Positions 1 through 5,337 of a stretch of 5,379 bases of DNA are shown piece after piece. Made by a program: the position numbers and the translations under genes. The stretch is from the NCBI GenBank assembly GCA_013824055.1, contig PNNE01000049.1, positions 1 through 5,379 on the forward strand, read 5' to 3'. The notes below the pieces were generated by a model, which saw nothing but the letters and a program-made list of their open reading frames with translations, searched no databases and was not told the origin of the DNA. Each line of letters opens with the position of its first letter. Positions within the stretch are counted from its first letter, which is position 1. Source of the stretch: Rhodobacter sp. Lineage in GTDB: Bacteria > Pseudomonadota > Alphaproteobacteria > Rhodobacterales > Rhodobacteraceae.

Positions 1-227
1 TGGCGCTGAACGCGGGGGCGCATGCGAACCCCTGTTTCGCGGGCGATACGGTGCGGGCCTGGTCCGAAGTGCTGGACCGGGCGGAGACCACGGTTCCGTC
101 CGTGGGGGCCTTGCGGCTGCGGCTGGTGGCGACGAAGGCGAAGGCGGGAGAGCTGCGCGGGGCGGACGGCAAGTATCTGCCCGAGGTGCTGCTGGACCTG
201 GACTACTGGGCCTTGGTGCCGCGCTGA
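1..227 (+). CDS. mch: C-terminal end of MaoC-family dehydratase, probable mesaconyl-CoA (2-methylfumaryl-CoA) hydratase, 5' truncated
   Basis: The reading frame is open from the window edge (first full codon at 3) to the TGA at 225-227, giving the last 74 residues of a longer protein. Visible stretches are GDTVRAWSEVLDRAE, VGALRLRLVATKAKAG and, at the very end, LLDLDYWALVPR. These match the C-terminal half of the double-hotdog MaoC-like dehydratases as I recall the family. Mesaconyl-CoA hydratase reversibly hydrates mesaconyl-CoA to beta-methylmalyl-CoA in the cytoplasmic ethylmalonyl-CoA pathway, which many Rhodobacterales use for acetyl-CoA assimilation. A position just upstream of sdhC agrees with my recollection of Rhodobacter sphaeroides and supports the name. 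No start codon or catalytic hotdog residues lie inside the window, so another MaoC-type hydratase remains possible. The gene precedes the sdh promoter region by 218 bp and is probably transcribed separately, or reads through. Confidence 0.75.
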   Translation, partial: ALNAGAHANPCFAGDTVRAWSEVLDRAETTVPSVGALRLRLVATKAKAGELRGADGKYLPEVLLDLDYWALVPR

Positions 228-264
228 GTCGCAGCGGATCCACTTCGGCGTGGAGGAGGGGTTC

Positions 265-297
265 TTGTGATCACGGATTTTCGGCGCGTGATCACAA
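265..297. promoter_or_regulatory. Paired GTGATCAC palindromes forming a perfect inverted repeat; candidate operator of the sdh operon
   Basis: TTGTGATCACG (265-275) and CGTGATCACAA (287-297) are exact reverse complements separated by 11 bp. Each arm contains the self-complementary octamer GTGATCAC (267-274 and 288-295). The octamer centres are 21 bp apart, two helical turns, so two bound dimers would lie on the same face of the DNA. It sits 149-181 bp upstream of the sdhC start, where an activator or repressor site would be expected. There is no T-tract after the second arm, so an intrinsic terminator of the upstream gene is unlikely. The core resembles the TGTGA/TCACA half-sites of CRP-type regulators but lacks their 6-bp gap. 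I cannot name the regulator. Confidence 0.6.
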
Positions 298-328
298 ACG
301 GCAGAAATCTTGCCCCGATAGCGGCAAC

Positions 329-346
329 ATGCTGCAATTGCGGCAT
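329..346. promoter_or_regulatory. 18-bp near-perfect palindrome upstream of sdhC; candidate second operator
   Basis: ATGCTGCAATTGCGGCAT reads the same on both strands except for one mismatched pair (T333 against G342). The central 8 bp, GCAATTGC (334-341), is a perfect palindrome. It lies between the GTGATCAC repeat and the best promoter candidate, about 100 bp before sdhC. The CTGC-N4-GCGG core is one base away from the CTGC-N3/4-GCAG pattern I recall for the polyhydroxyalkanoate regulator PhaR of Paracoccus and Rhodobacter. That link is weak and only inferred. Binding by an unrelated dimeric regulator is equally possible. Confidence 0.4.
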
Positions 347-353
347 TCGCAGC

Positions 354-381
354 GTGACACCGGCGAAATCCGCGCTATTCA
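354..381 (+). promoter_or_regulatory. Weak sigma70-like promoter candidate for the sdh operon
   Basis: GTGACA (354-359) matches the -35 consensus TTGACA at five of six positions. After a 16-bp spacer, TATTCA (376-381) matches the -10 consensus at only three of six. The implied start near 388 would give a leader of about 58 nt before sdhC. The placement downstream of both palindromes would suit regulated initiation. Short matches like this arise often by chance, and alphaproteobacterial promoters drift from the E. coli consensus, so this is only the best candidate in the 218-bp intergenic region. Confidence 0.25.
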
Positions 382-445
382 GAGAGTGTACGACAGCCAG
401 GCGCTGGCCCACCCGGACCCGCGCCGCCAGACGTGAGGACCGATC

Positions 446-850
446 ATGGCAGACGCAAAGCGGGCCGCGCCCGCGAGTTCGGGGGGTCGACCGCTTTCGC
501 CGCACTTGCAGGTCTACCGCATCCAGATGACCTCGGTCAGCTCGATCCTGACGCGGATCACCGGCAGTGCGATGATGGTGGGGGTTATCCTTGGGGTATG
601 GTGGCTTTTGGCCGCCGCAACCTCGGACGCCCATTTCGCGCGGGTCGATGCGCTGGCGACCAGCTGGTTCGGGGATCTGGTGTTCACCGGGTCCTTGTGG
701 GCGGTGTGGTACCACTACCTGGCCGGTCTGCGGCATCTGTACTATGACGCCGGGCACGGGCTGGACATTCCCACGGCGGAAAAGCTGGGCTGGGCCTGCA
801 TCATCGGCTCGGTCGTCCTGACTGTGATCACAATTCTTCTGGTTCAGTGA
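446..850 (+). CDS. sdhC: Succinate dehydrogenase cytochrome b556 membrane anchor subunit SdhC
   Basis: This 134-residue integral membrane protein anchors the SdhAB catalytic part to the inner membrane and helps bind heme b and ubiquinone. Family signatures are clear: RPLSPHLQVYR (residues 15-25), SSILTRITG (32-40) and the heme signature HYLAGLRHLYYD (90-101). H90 aligns with the heme ligand His84 of E. coli SdhC, and S33 and R37 with its quinone-site Ser27 and Arg31. The residue between them is T36, where E. coli has His30. Three hydrophobic segments lie near residues 40-58, 74-98 and 115-134. The start is set by AGGA at 436-439, 6 nt before the ATG, and the length is normal. It is the first gene of the sdh transcript. 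Its TGA (848-850) lies inside the Shine-Dalgarno sequence of sdhD. Confidence 0.95.
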   Translation: MADAKRAAPASSGGRPLSPHLQVYRIQMTSVSSILTRITGSAMMVGVILGVWWLLAAATSDAHFARVDALATSWFGDLVFTGSLWAVWYHYLAGLRHLYYDAGHGLDIPTAEKLGWACIIGSVVLTVITILLVQ

Positions 851-858
851 GGACGCCC
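847..858 (+). promoter_or_regulatory. Stop codon embedded in Shine-Dalgarno, sdhC/sdhD junction
   Basis: GTGAGGAC (847-854) holds both the TGA stop of sdhC (848-850) and the AGGA ribosome binding site of sdhD (850-853). The same octamer precedes sdhC (433-440), and the variant GTAAGGAC precedes sdhA (1227-1234), where it contains the TAA stop of sdhD. A ribosome ending one cistron therefore terminates on the next initiation site. This suggests coupling that keeps the SdhC, SdhD and SdhA yields matched. Confidence 0.6.
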
Positions 859-1230
859 ATGCGCTATTTGACCCCCCGCAAGCGTGCCGAAGGTCGTGGA
901 GCCGCCCATCATGGCGCGGAACACCATTGGGCGATGACGGTTTCCTCGGTCGGGCTGGCTTTCCTTGTGCCGCTCTGGCTTTACATCTTCGGCAGCGCCC
1001 TGGGCGACACGCGCGAGGCGGTGCTGGCGACGTTCTCTCGTCCCCTGCCGGCCATCCTGACCGCGCTGGTGCTGGTGGTGGGGATGCGTCACTTCGCCAT
1101 GGGCGCGACCACGATGATCGAGGATTATGCCCGGGGAACCAATCGCAAGTTGCTGATCATCTTCGTGATCGCGCTTTCCTGGGTGATCGCCGCGACGGGG
1201 CTGTTCGCCCTGGCCCGCATGGCTCTGTAA
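859..1230 (+). CDS. sdhD: Succinate dehydrogenase hydrophobic membrane anchor subunit SdhD
   Basis: This 123-residue protein pairs with SdhC to form the heme b and quinone site of complex II. It starts MRYLTPRKRAEGRG, a polar cytoplasmic N-terminus, followed by three hydrophobic segments near residues 26-47, 62-83 and 97-119. The motif RHFAMGATTMIEDY (77-90) contains H78, which aligns with heme ligand His71 of E. coli SdhD. The D89-Y90 pair follows at the same 11-residue distance as E. coli Asp82-Tyr83, where Tyr83 contacts ubiquinone. An in-frame GTG at 847 would add four residues, but it overlaps the sdhC stop. The ATG at 859 has AGGA at 850-853, 5 nt upstream, and is preferred. The gap to sdhC is 8 bp. 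Confidence 0.94.
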   Translation: MRYLTPRKRAEGRGAAHHGAEHHWAMTVSSVGLAFLVPLWLYIFGSALGDTREAVLATFSRPLPAILTALVLVVGMRHFAMGATTMIEDYARGTNRKLLIIFVIALSWVIAATGLFALARMAL

Positions 1231-1237
1231 GGACCTG

Positions 1238-3043
1238 ATGATGACTGCCTATCCGTACGAGACGCATGAGTATGACGTGGTCGTGGTGGGGGCCGGCGGT
1301 GCCGGTCTGCGCGCGACGCTGGGGATGGCCGAGCAGGGGCTGCGCACCGCCTGCGTGACCAAGGTCTTCCCGACCCGCAGCCACACGGTGGCGGCGCAGG
1401 GCGGGATTGCCGCCAGCCTTGGCAACATGGGGCCGGACCACTGGCAGTGGCACATGTATGACACCGTGAAGGGGTCGGACTGGCTGGGCGACACCGACGC
1501 GATGGAATACCTGGCGCGCGAGGCTCCGAAAGCGGTCTACGAGCTGGAGCATTACGGCGTGCCGTTTTCCCGCACGGAAGAGGGCAAGATCTACCAGCGG
1601 CCGTTCGGCGGCCACACGACCGAGTTCGGCAATGGGCCTCCGGTGCAGCGGACCTGTGCGGCGGCGGACCGGACGGGGCATGCGATCCTGCATACGCTGT
1701 ATGGCCAGTCGCTGAAGAACAACGCGGAGTTCTACATCGAATACTTCGCGCTGGACCTGATCATCACCGACGGGGCCTGCACGGGGGTTGTTGCGTGGAA
1801 GCTGGACGACGGCACCATCCATGTCTTCAACGCGAAGATGGTGGTCCTGGCGACCGGCGGCTACGGGCGGGCCTACTTCAGTGCCACCTCGGCGCATACC
1901 TGCACTGGCGACGGCGGCGGGATGGTGGCGCGGGCGGGTCTTCCGCTGCAGGACATGGAGTTCGTGCAGTTCCACCCGACGGGGATCTATGGCTCGGGGT
2001 GCCTCATCACCGAAGGCGCGCGCGGCGAGGGGGGCTATCTGACCAACAGCGCGGGCGAGCGGTTCATGGAGCGCTATGCGCCGCACTACAAGGACCTGGC
2101 GCCGCGGGACTATGTCAGCCGCTGCATGACGATCGAAATCCGCGAGGGTCGGGGCGTGGGGGCGAATGGCGACCACATCCACCTGAACCTGTCGCACCTG
2201 CCGCGCGAGGCGCTGGAGCTGCGGCTTCCGGGGATCACGGAATCTGCCCGCATCTTCGCGGGCGTCGATCTGCACAAGGAGCCGATCCCGGTGCTGCCGA
2301 CAGTGCATTACAACATGGGCGGCATCCCGACGAACTATTGGGGCGAGGTGTTGAACCCCACGGCGGCAAGCCCGGATGCGATCTTCCCCGGCCTGATGGC
2401 GGTGGGCGAGGCGGGCTGTGCTTCTGTGCACGGGGCGAACCGGCTGGGGTCGAACAGCCTGATCGACCTGGTGGTCTTCGGCCGCGCGGCGGCGATCCGG
2501 GCGGGGCAGGTGGTGGACCGGGAGGCCTCGGTCCCCGGCACCAACAAGGCCGAGGTCGACAAGGCGCTGGGTCGGTTCGACGGGTTGCGGAACGCGAAGG
2601 GCGGGGTGCCGACGGCCGAGCTGCGCCTGGAGATGCAGAAGACCATGCAGGCCGATGCGGCGGTGTTCCGGGCCGAGGAGACGCTTGCGGCGGGCGAGAA
2701 GAAGATGACGGCGATTGCGGCCAAGATGTCTGACCTGCATGTCACCGATCGTTCCCTCGTCTGGAACAGCGACCTGATGGAGACGCTGGAGCTGACCAAC
2801 CTGATGCCGAACGCGCTGGCGACGATCTATGGCGCCCATGCCCGGACCGAAAGCCGGGGCGCCCATGCGCATGAGGACCATCCGAACCGCGACGACGTCA
2901 ACTGGCGCAAACATTCGCTGGCCTGGGTCGATGGCGCATCCGTGACGCTTGACTACCGGGCGGTCCACACCGAGCCTCTGACCACGGAAGCCCAGGGCGG
3001 GATCGCGTTGACCAAGATCGCGCCGGCAGAAAGGAAGTTCTGA
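1238..3043 (+). CDS. sdhA: Succinate dehydrogenase flavoprotein subunit SdhA
   Basis: This full-length 601-residue FAD subunit oxidises succinate to fumarate on the cytoplasmic face of the inner membrane (EC 1.3.5.1). The N-terminal Rossmann motif GAGGAG is at 18-23. The covalent FAD attachment histidine is H49 in TRSHTVAAQGG (46-56). Substrate residues are present in family order: H246 in QFHPTG, R290 in APRD, H358 in VHYNMGG and R402 in GANRLGSNSL. They correspond to E. coli His242, Arg286, His354 and Arg399. The C-terminal ESRGAHAHEDH segment is also typical. Two ATGs occur in tandem, at 1238 and 1241. The AGGA at 1230-1233 lies 4 nt from the first and 7 nt from the second, so the true start may be 1241, which changes only one residue. 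The TGA overlaps the next ATG by one base (TGATG). Confidence 0.98.
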   Translation: MMTAYPYETHEYDVVVVGAGGAGLRATLGMAEQGLRTACVTKVFPTRSHTVAAQGGIAASLGNMGPDHWQWHMYDTVKGSDWLGDTDAMEYLAREAPKAVYELEHYGVPFSRTEEGKIYQRPFGGHTTEFGNGPPVQRTCAAADRTGHAILHTLYGQSLKNNAEFYIEYFALDLIITDGACTGVVAWKLDDGTIHVFNAKMVVLATGGYGRAYFSATSAHTCTGDGGGMVARAGLPLQDMEFVQFHPTGIYGSGCLITEGARGEGGYLTNSAGERFMERYAPHYKDLAPRDYVSRCMTIEIREGRGVGANGDHIHLNLSHLPREALELRLPGITESARIFAGVDLHKEPIPVLPTVHYNMGGIPTNYWGEVLNPTAASPDAIFPGLMAVGEAGCASVHGANRLGSNSLIDLVVFGRAAAIRAGQVVDREASVPGTNKAEVDKALGRFDGLRNAKGGVPTAELRLEMQKTMQADAAVFRAEETLAAGEKKMTAIAAKMSDLHVTDRSLVWNSDLMETLELTNLMPNALATIYGAHARTESRGAHAHEDHPNRDDVNWRKHSLAWVDGASVTLDYRAVHTEPLTTEAQGGIALTKIAPAERKF

Positions 3044-3366
3044 TGCGCGTTGTGGCCCTCTCGCTGATTGCCGGACTGGGTCTGGCCGGTTGTGACCCCG
3101 CCGAGCTGGTCGATTCCGCTTTGAAGCGGACGGCCCATTCGGTTGTCTTCCCGGTCGTCAACATCGACTTGCCGGCAGAACCGGCGCGGCTGGCCACGAA
3201 ATGCATCCTGGATGCGGCAAGCCAGGAGGAGTTGCAGCTTCTGGCCCGCGATGTCGGCGTCGAGGCCGGAACGGCGACCAAGGCGACGATCCGCGACATC
3301 GCGGTGCGGCCTGCGGCGCAGTCCTGCTATGCGGCCAATGGCGTGCCTCCCGTGGTGGGTGGCTGA
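3043..3366 (+). CDS. Small lipoprotein of the sdh operon, function unknown
   Basis: This 107-residue protein begins with a lipoprotein signal peptide: MRVVALSLIAGLGLAGC, with lipobox LAGC at 14-17 and C17 as the predicted lipidated cysteine. Asp18 follows at +2, which in E. coli favours retention in the inner membrane, though the rule may not hold in alphaproteobacteria. The mature part is short and mostly helical-looking. It has two further cysteines (C54, C95) that could form a disulfide in the periplasm, and ends in a PPVVGG tail. I recall similar small proteins between sdhA and sdhB in other Rhodobacterales, sometimes labelled only by their sdh context. Its ATG overlaps the sdhA stop (TGATG), and AAGGA at 3031-3035 is a good ribosome binding site. 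An accessory or assembly role for complex II on the periplasmic side is inference only. Confidence 0.8.
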   Translation: MRVVALSLIAGLGLAGCDPAELVDSALKRTAHSVVFPVVNIDLPAEPARLATKCILDAASQEELQLLARDVGVEAGTATKATIRDIAVRPAAQSCYAANGVPPVVGG

Positions 3367-3373
3367 CGGCGCG

Positions 3374-4225
3374 ATGGCAACGGGGGCGGCAGCGGGGATT
3401 TCGGGGAAGGGGCGCGTCAGGGCGGACCTGAAGATCGCCGTCGTCTTCTTCGGCATCACCCGGGCCTTGCGGCTGACCTTGCCCTCGATCACCGCGCAGC
3501 TGATCGACCCGGCGCGCGCCATCGCGCGGGAAATCCGGCTGTGCGGGCATTTCTTCCGGCAGACCGGGATCAGCAATCCCAGGTCCGGGGAAATGGGCGA
3601 GCTGGACCCCGAGGAATACCGGCTGCTGAACCTGGACGCGGTCGAGGTGGAGGACCCGGGGGCCTGTCTGGACCTGTATCCGATGGACCAGATGCAGGCG
3701 CGGGGCGATATCTGGCGCGACGATTTCGCCTCGTTCCGCAATCTGGTGCATCAGCTGCATTCGCTGAAGCGGGCGACGCTGCTGGCCGAGGGGTTCCAGC
3801 CCGACATCGTGATCTTCGCGCGACCGGACCTGCTGTATCACGACAGCGCGGCCGAGCATCTGGACCTCTTGGCCCGTGCGCATCGGTCCTTTGTGCTGGT
3901 GCCGGACTGGGCGCAATGGTTCGGTCACAACGACCGCTTTGCGCTGGTCAAGGGGGCCGAGGGTGTGGCGGCCTATGGCAGGCGGGCCGACCGGATGGGG
4001 GAATACTGCGCGCGGGGCAAGCGGCTGCACTCCGAGCGGTTCCTGAAATACGCGCTGGGCGGGCAGCGGGTGCGGACCATGCACATGCGCGCCTCGCGCG
4101 TCAGGGCAAGCGGCTTGCAGGTGCTGGAGGATTTCACCCCCGGCCGCGGCCCGATGGGCCGGCGCGAGCTGGTGGCACCGGGCACGATCCGGCCTGAAGC
4201 CCCCGCGATGGCGCAAAGCGCATGA
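3374..4225 (+). CDS. Glycosyltransferase-like protein, unassigned family
   Basis: This 283-residue protein has no signal peptide or membrane segment, so it is probably cytoplasmic. The core starts with a beta strand, KIAVVFFGITR (20-30), followed by a mid-protein strand and motif, PDIVIFARPDLLYHD (143-157). That arrangement resembles GT-A-type glycosyltransferases in which an R-x-D motif (here R150-P-D152) takes the place of the metal-binding DxD. WFGHNDRF (182-189) and HSERFLKYAL (219-228) also fit such enzymes, where a later H/E region aligns the acceptor. Donor and acceptor are unknown, and the assignment rests on remembered fold patterns. The ATG at 3374, 7 bp after the lipoprotein gene, is the best start, but its Shine-Dalgarno is poor and residues 1-17 look non-conserved. 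In-frame GTG 3359 and ATG 3338 overlap the previous gene. Its TGA is part of the ribosome binding site of the next gene. Confidence 0.65.
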   Translation: MATGAAAGISGKGRVRADLKIAVVFFGITRALRLTLPSITAQLIDPARAIAREIRLCGHFFRQTGISNPRSGEMGELDPEEYRLLNLDAVEVEDPGACLDLYPMDQMQARGDIWRDDFASFRNLVHQLHSLKRATLLAEGFQPDIVIFARPDLLYHDSAAEHLDLLARAHRSFVLVPDWAQWFGHNDRFALVKGAEGVAAYGRRADRMGEYCARGKRLHSERFLKYALGGQRVRTMHMRASRVRASGLQVLEDFTPGRGPMGRRELVAPGTIRPEAPAMAQSA

Positions 4226-4236
4226 GGGTGAGCGGG

Positions 4237-4533
4237 ATGAAACGGTTCGGACTGCTGCTGATCCTCCCTGCGCTGCTGGCCGCCTGCGGCCCGATGACGC
4301 TGGCCCAGGCCGAACGGCAGTGCTTTGAACGCGCCCGCCTGGCCAAGCAGCCGCGGGGCGAGGTGTCGGTGGGCGCAAGCTCGGACGGGCGGAAGGCGGC
4401 GGGCTTCGAGCTGAACGTCAGTTCGGACTTCATCCTGGGCCGCGACCCGGCGGCGGTCTATGAATCCTGCGTTATGCAGAAGACAGGCGAGCCGCCAAGC
4501 CGTCCGCTGTACCTGCGACCGGACTGGCGCTGA
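4237..4533 (+). CDS. Second small lipoprotein of the sdh operon, function unknown
   Basis: This 98-residue protein has the signal peptide MKRFGLLLILPALLAAC with lipobox LAAC (14-17) and C17 as the lipidation site; Gly18 is at +2. The mature chain has cysteines C29 (AERQC) and C78 (YESCV), possibly a disulfide pair, and a proline-rich end (GEPPSRPLYLRPDWR). An ATG at 4222 would overlap the previous stop as ATGA and add MRVSG. The ATG at 4237 is preferred because it gives a canonical signal peptide and has GAGGG at 4224-4228, 8 nt upstream. That binding site overlaps the stop of the glycosyltransferase-like gene (4223-4225). I recall similar sequences near sdhB in Rhodobacterales. It is unrelated in sequence to the first lipoprotein beyond the signal peptide. 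No biochemical role can be given. Confidence 0.8.
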   Translation: MKRFGLLLILPALLAACGPMTLAQAERQCFERARLAKQPRGEVSVGASSDGRKAAGFELNVSSDFILGRDPAAVYESCVMQKTGEPPSRPLYLRPDWR

Positions 4534-5333
4534 TGGCAAAGGACGGCATCCCCACACCCGACCCCAGGCAAGTGCGCTTTGCCAAGGCCGCGCTGGAGCG
4601 GATCCGGCGGCGTCGCCTGCGCGAATACGAGGCGATGCTGGTGACGGGGTTCACCCGGACCTGCCCGGTCTGCGGCTATGTCGGCGAGTTTGCCCCGGTC
4701 GGCGAACCTCCGCGTCTGGATGGCTTGTGTCCGCTGTGCCGGTCGCGGGAACGGCATCGGCTGTTCAAGCTGTGGATCGACCGGCGCGGCGGAATCACCG
4801 GCGACATGACGGTCCTGCATTTCGCGCCCGAGCCGATGTTCGAACCCGTGTTGCGCGGCAAGGCCGGGACCTATGTCACCGCCGATTTCATGCGGACGAA
4901 GGTGGACCGCAAGCTGAACATCGAGGCGCTGGAGATCGAGGATGCCAGCCTTGACCTGATCATCGCGCATCAGATTCTGGAACATGTCGATCACCACAAG
5001 GCTCTGGCCGAATGTTTCCGCTGCCTCAAGCCGGGCGGGCGGATGGTGGTGACGACTCCGCTGGTCGAAAGCTGGGAGACGACCTATGAAAACCCGGCGC
5101 TTTCAACCCCGCGCGAACGGATGCTGCACTACGGCCAGAAGGACCACCTGCGCTATTTCGGGCGGGACCTGAAGGACCACATGCGCGCCGCCGGATTTGC
5201 CCTGCACGAATTCGTGGCGGTCGAGCCTGATGTTTCCACCTACTCCCTCACCCGGGGCGAGACGCTGTTCGAGCTGACACGGCCCGCGGCCGCCCAGAAG
5301 AAATCCGTCAAGACGAAGACCAGGAAAGGTTGA
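4533..5333 (+). CDS. SAM-dependent class I methyltransferase with N-terminal zinc ribbon
   Basis: This 266-residue protein has three parts. A basic N-terminal helix (RIRRRRLREYE, 23-33) precedes a likely zinc ribbon with C44-x2-C47 (CPVCG) and C66-x2-C69 (CPLC), followed by RSRERHR. A Methyltransf_11-like Rossmann domain follows: strand 1 VLHFAPEP (94-101), acidic residue D118 after strand 2, DLIIAHQILEHVDHH (141-155) and LKPGGRMVVTTP (165-176). The C-terminus (252-266) is lysine-rich and looks disordered. The glycine loop of motif I is replaced by APEP, which I recall as typical of this subfamily. The substrate is unknown; relatives often occur with glycan genes. Its ATG overlaps the stop of lipoprotein 2 (TGATG). 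There is no good Shine-Dalgarno, so translation probably depends on coupling. Confidence 0.8.
   Translation: MAKDGIPTPDPRQVRFAKAALERIRRRRLREYEAMLVTGFTRTCPVCGYVGEFAPVGEPPRLDGLCPLCRSRERHRLFKLWIDRRGGITGDMTVLHFAPEPMFEPVLRGKAGTYVTADFMRTKVDRKLNIEALEIEDASLDLIIAHQILEHVDHHKALAECFRCLKPGGRMVVTTPLVESWETTYENPALSTPRERMLHYGQKDHLRYFGRDLKDHMRAAGFALHEFVAVEPDVSTYSLTRGETLFELTRPAAAQKKSVKTKTRKG
5322..5329 (+). promoter_or_regulatory. Strong ribosome binding site for sdhB
   Basis: AGGAAAGG lies within the last codons of the methyltransferase gene, 8 nt before the sdhB ATG. It is stronger than the sites ahead of the glycosyltransferase-like and methyltransferase genes. SdhB could therefore be translated at a high level even though it is the last of the eight visible cistrons and its immediate neighbours may be weakly expressed. 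Confidence 0.6.
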
Positions 5334-5337
5334 CCTC

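Noticed and set aside
239..254. Possible terminator hairpin TCCAC/GTGGA after the hydratase gene
   Set aside because: The stem is only 5 bp and is followed by GGAGGGG rather than a T-tract, so it does not look like an intrinsic terminator.
22..270. 82-codon + strand ORF at the left edge
   Set aside because: It is out of frame with the MaoC-like C-terminus and gives an Arg/Trp/Cys-rich translation with no family resemblance.
265..297. Inverted repeat read as an intrinsic terminator
   Set aside because: The second arm is followed by ACGGCAG with no run of T, and each arm is itself a palindrome, which fits a protein-binding site better.
847..858. GTG at 847 as start of sdhD
   Set aside because: It overlaps the sdhC stop and the ribosome binding site itself. 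The ATG at 859 has correct spacing and gives the expected MRYLTPRKRAEG N-terminus.
2829..2871. Direct repeat of GGCGCCCATGC near the sdhA 3' end
   Set aside because: It encodes two G-A-H-A segments, the second part of the conserved ESRGAHA region of SdhA, so protein sequence plus codon bias explain it.
1157..2968. 603-codon open frame on the minus strand
   Set aside because: It lies entirely opposite sdhA, whose flavin and substrate motifs are unambiguous. The predicted protein is arginine/histidine/proline-rich with no recognisable domain, as expected for an antisense shadow in high-G+C DNA.
3158..4378. 406-codon open frame on the minus strand across the glycosyltransferase-like gene
   Set aside because: Low-complexity Arg/Pro/Ala-rich translation without motifs. 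The + strand frames have ribosome sites, lipoboxes and coupled junctions.
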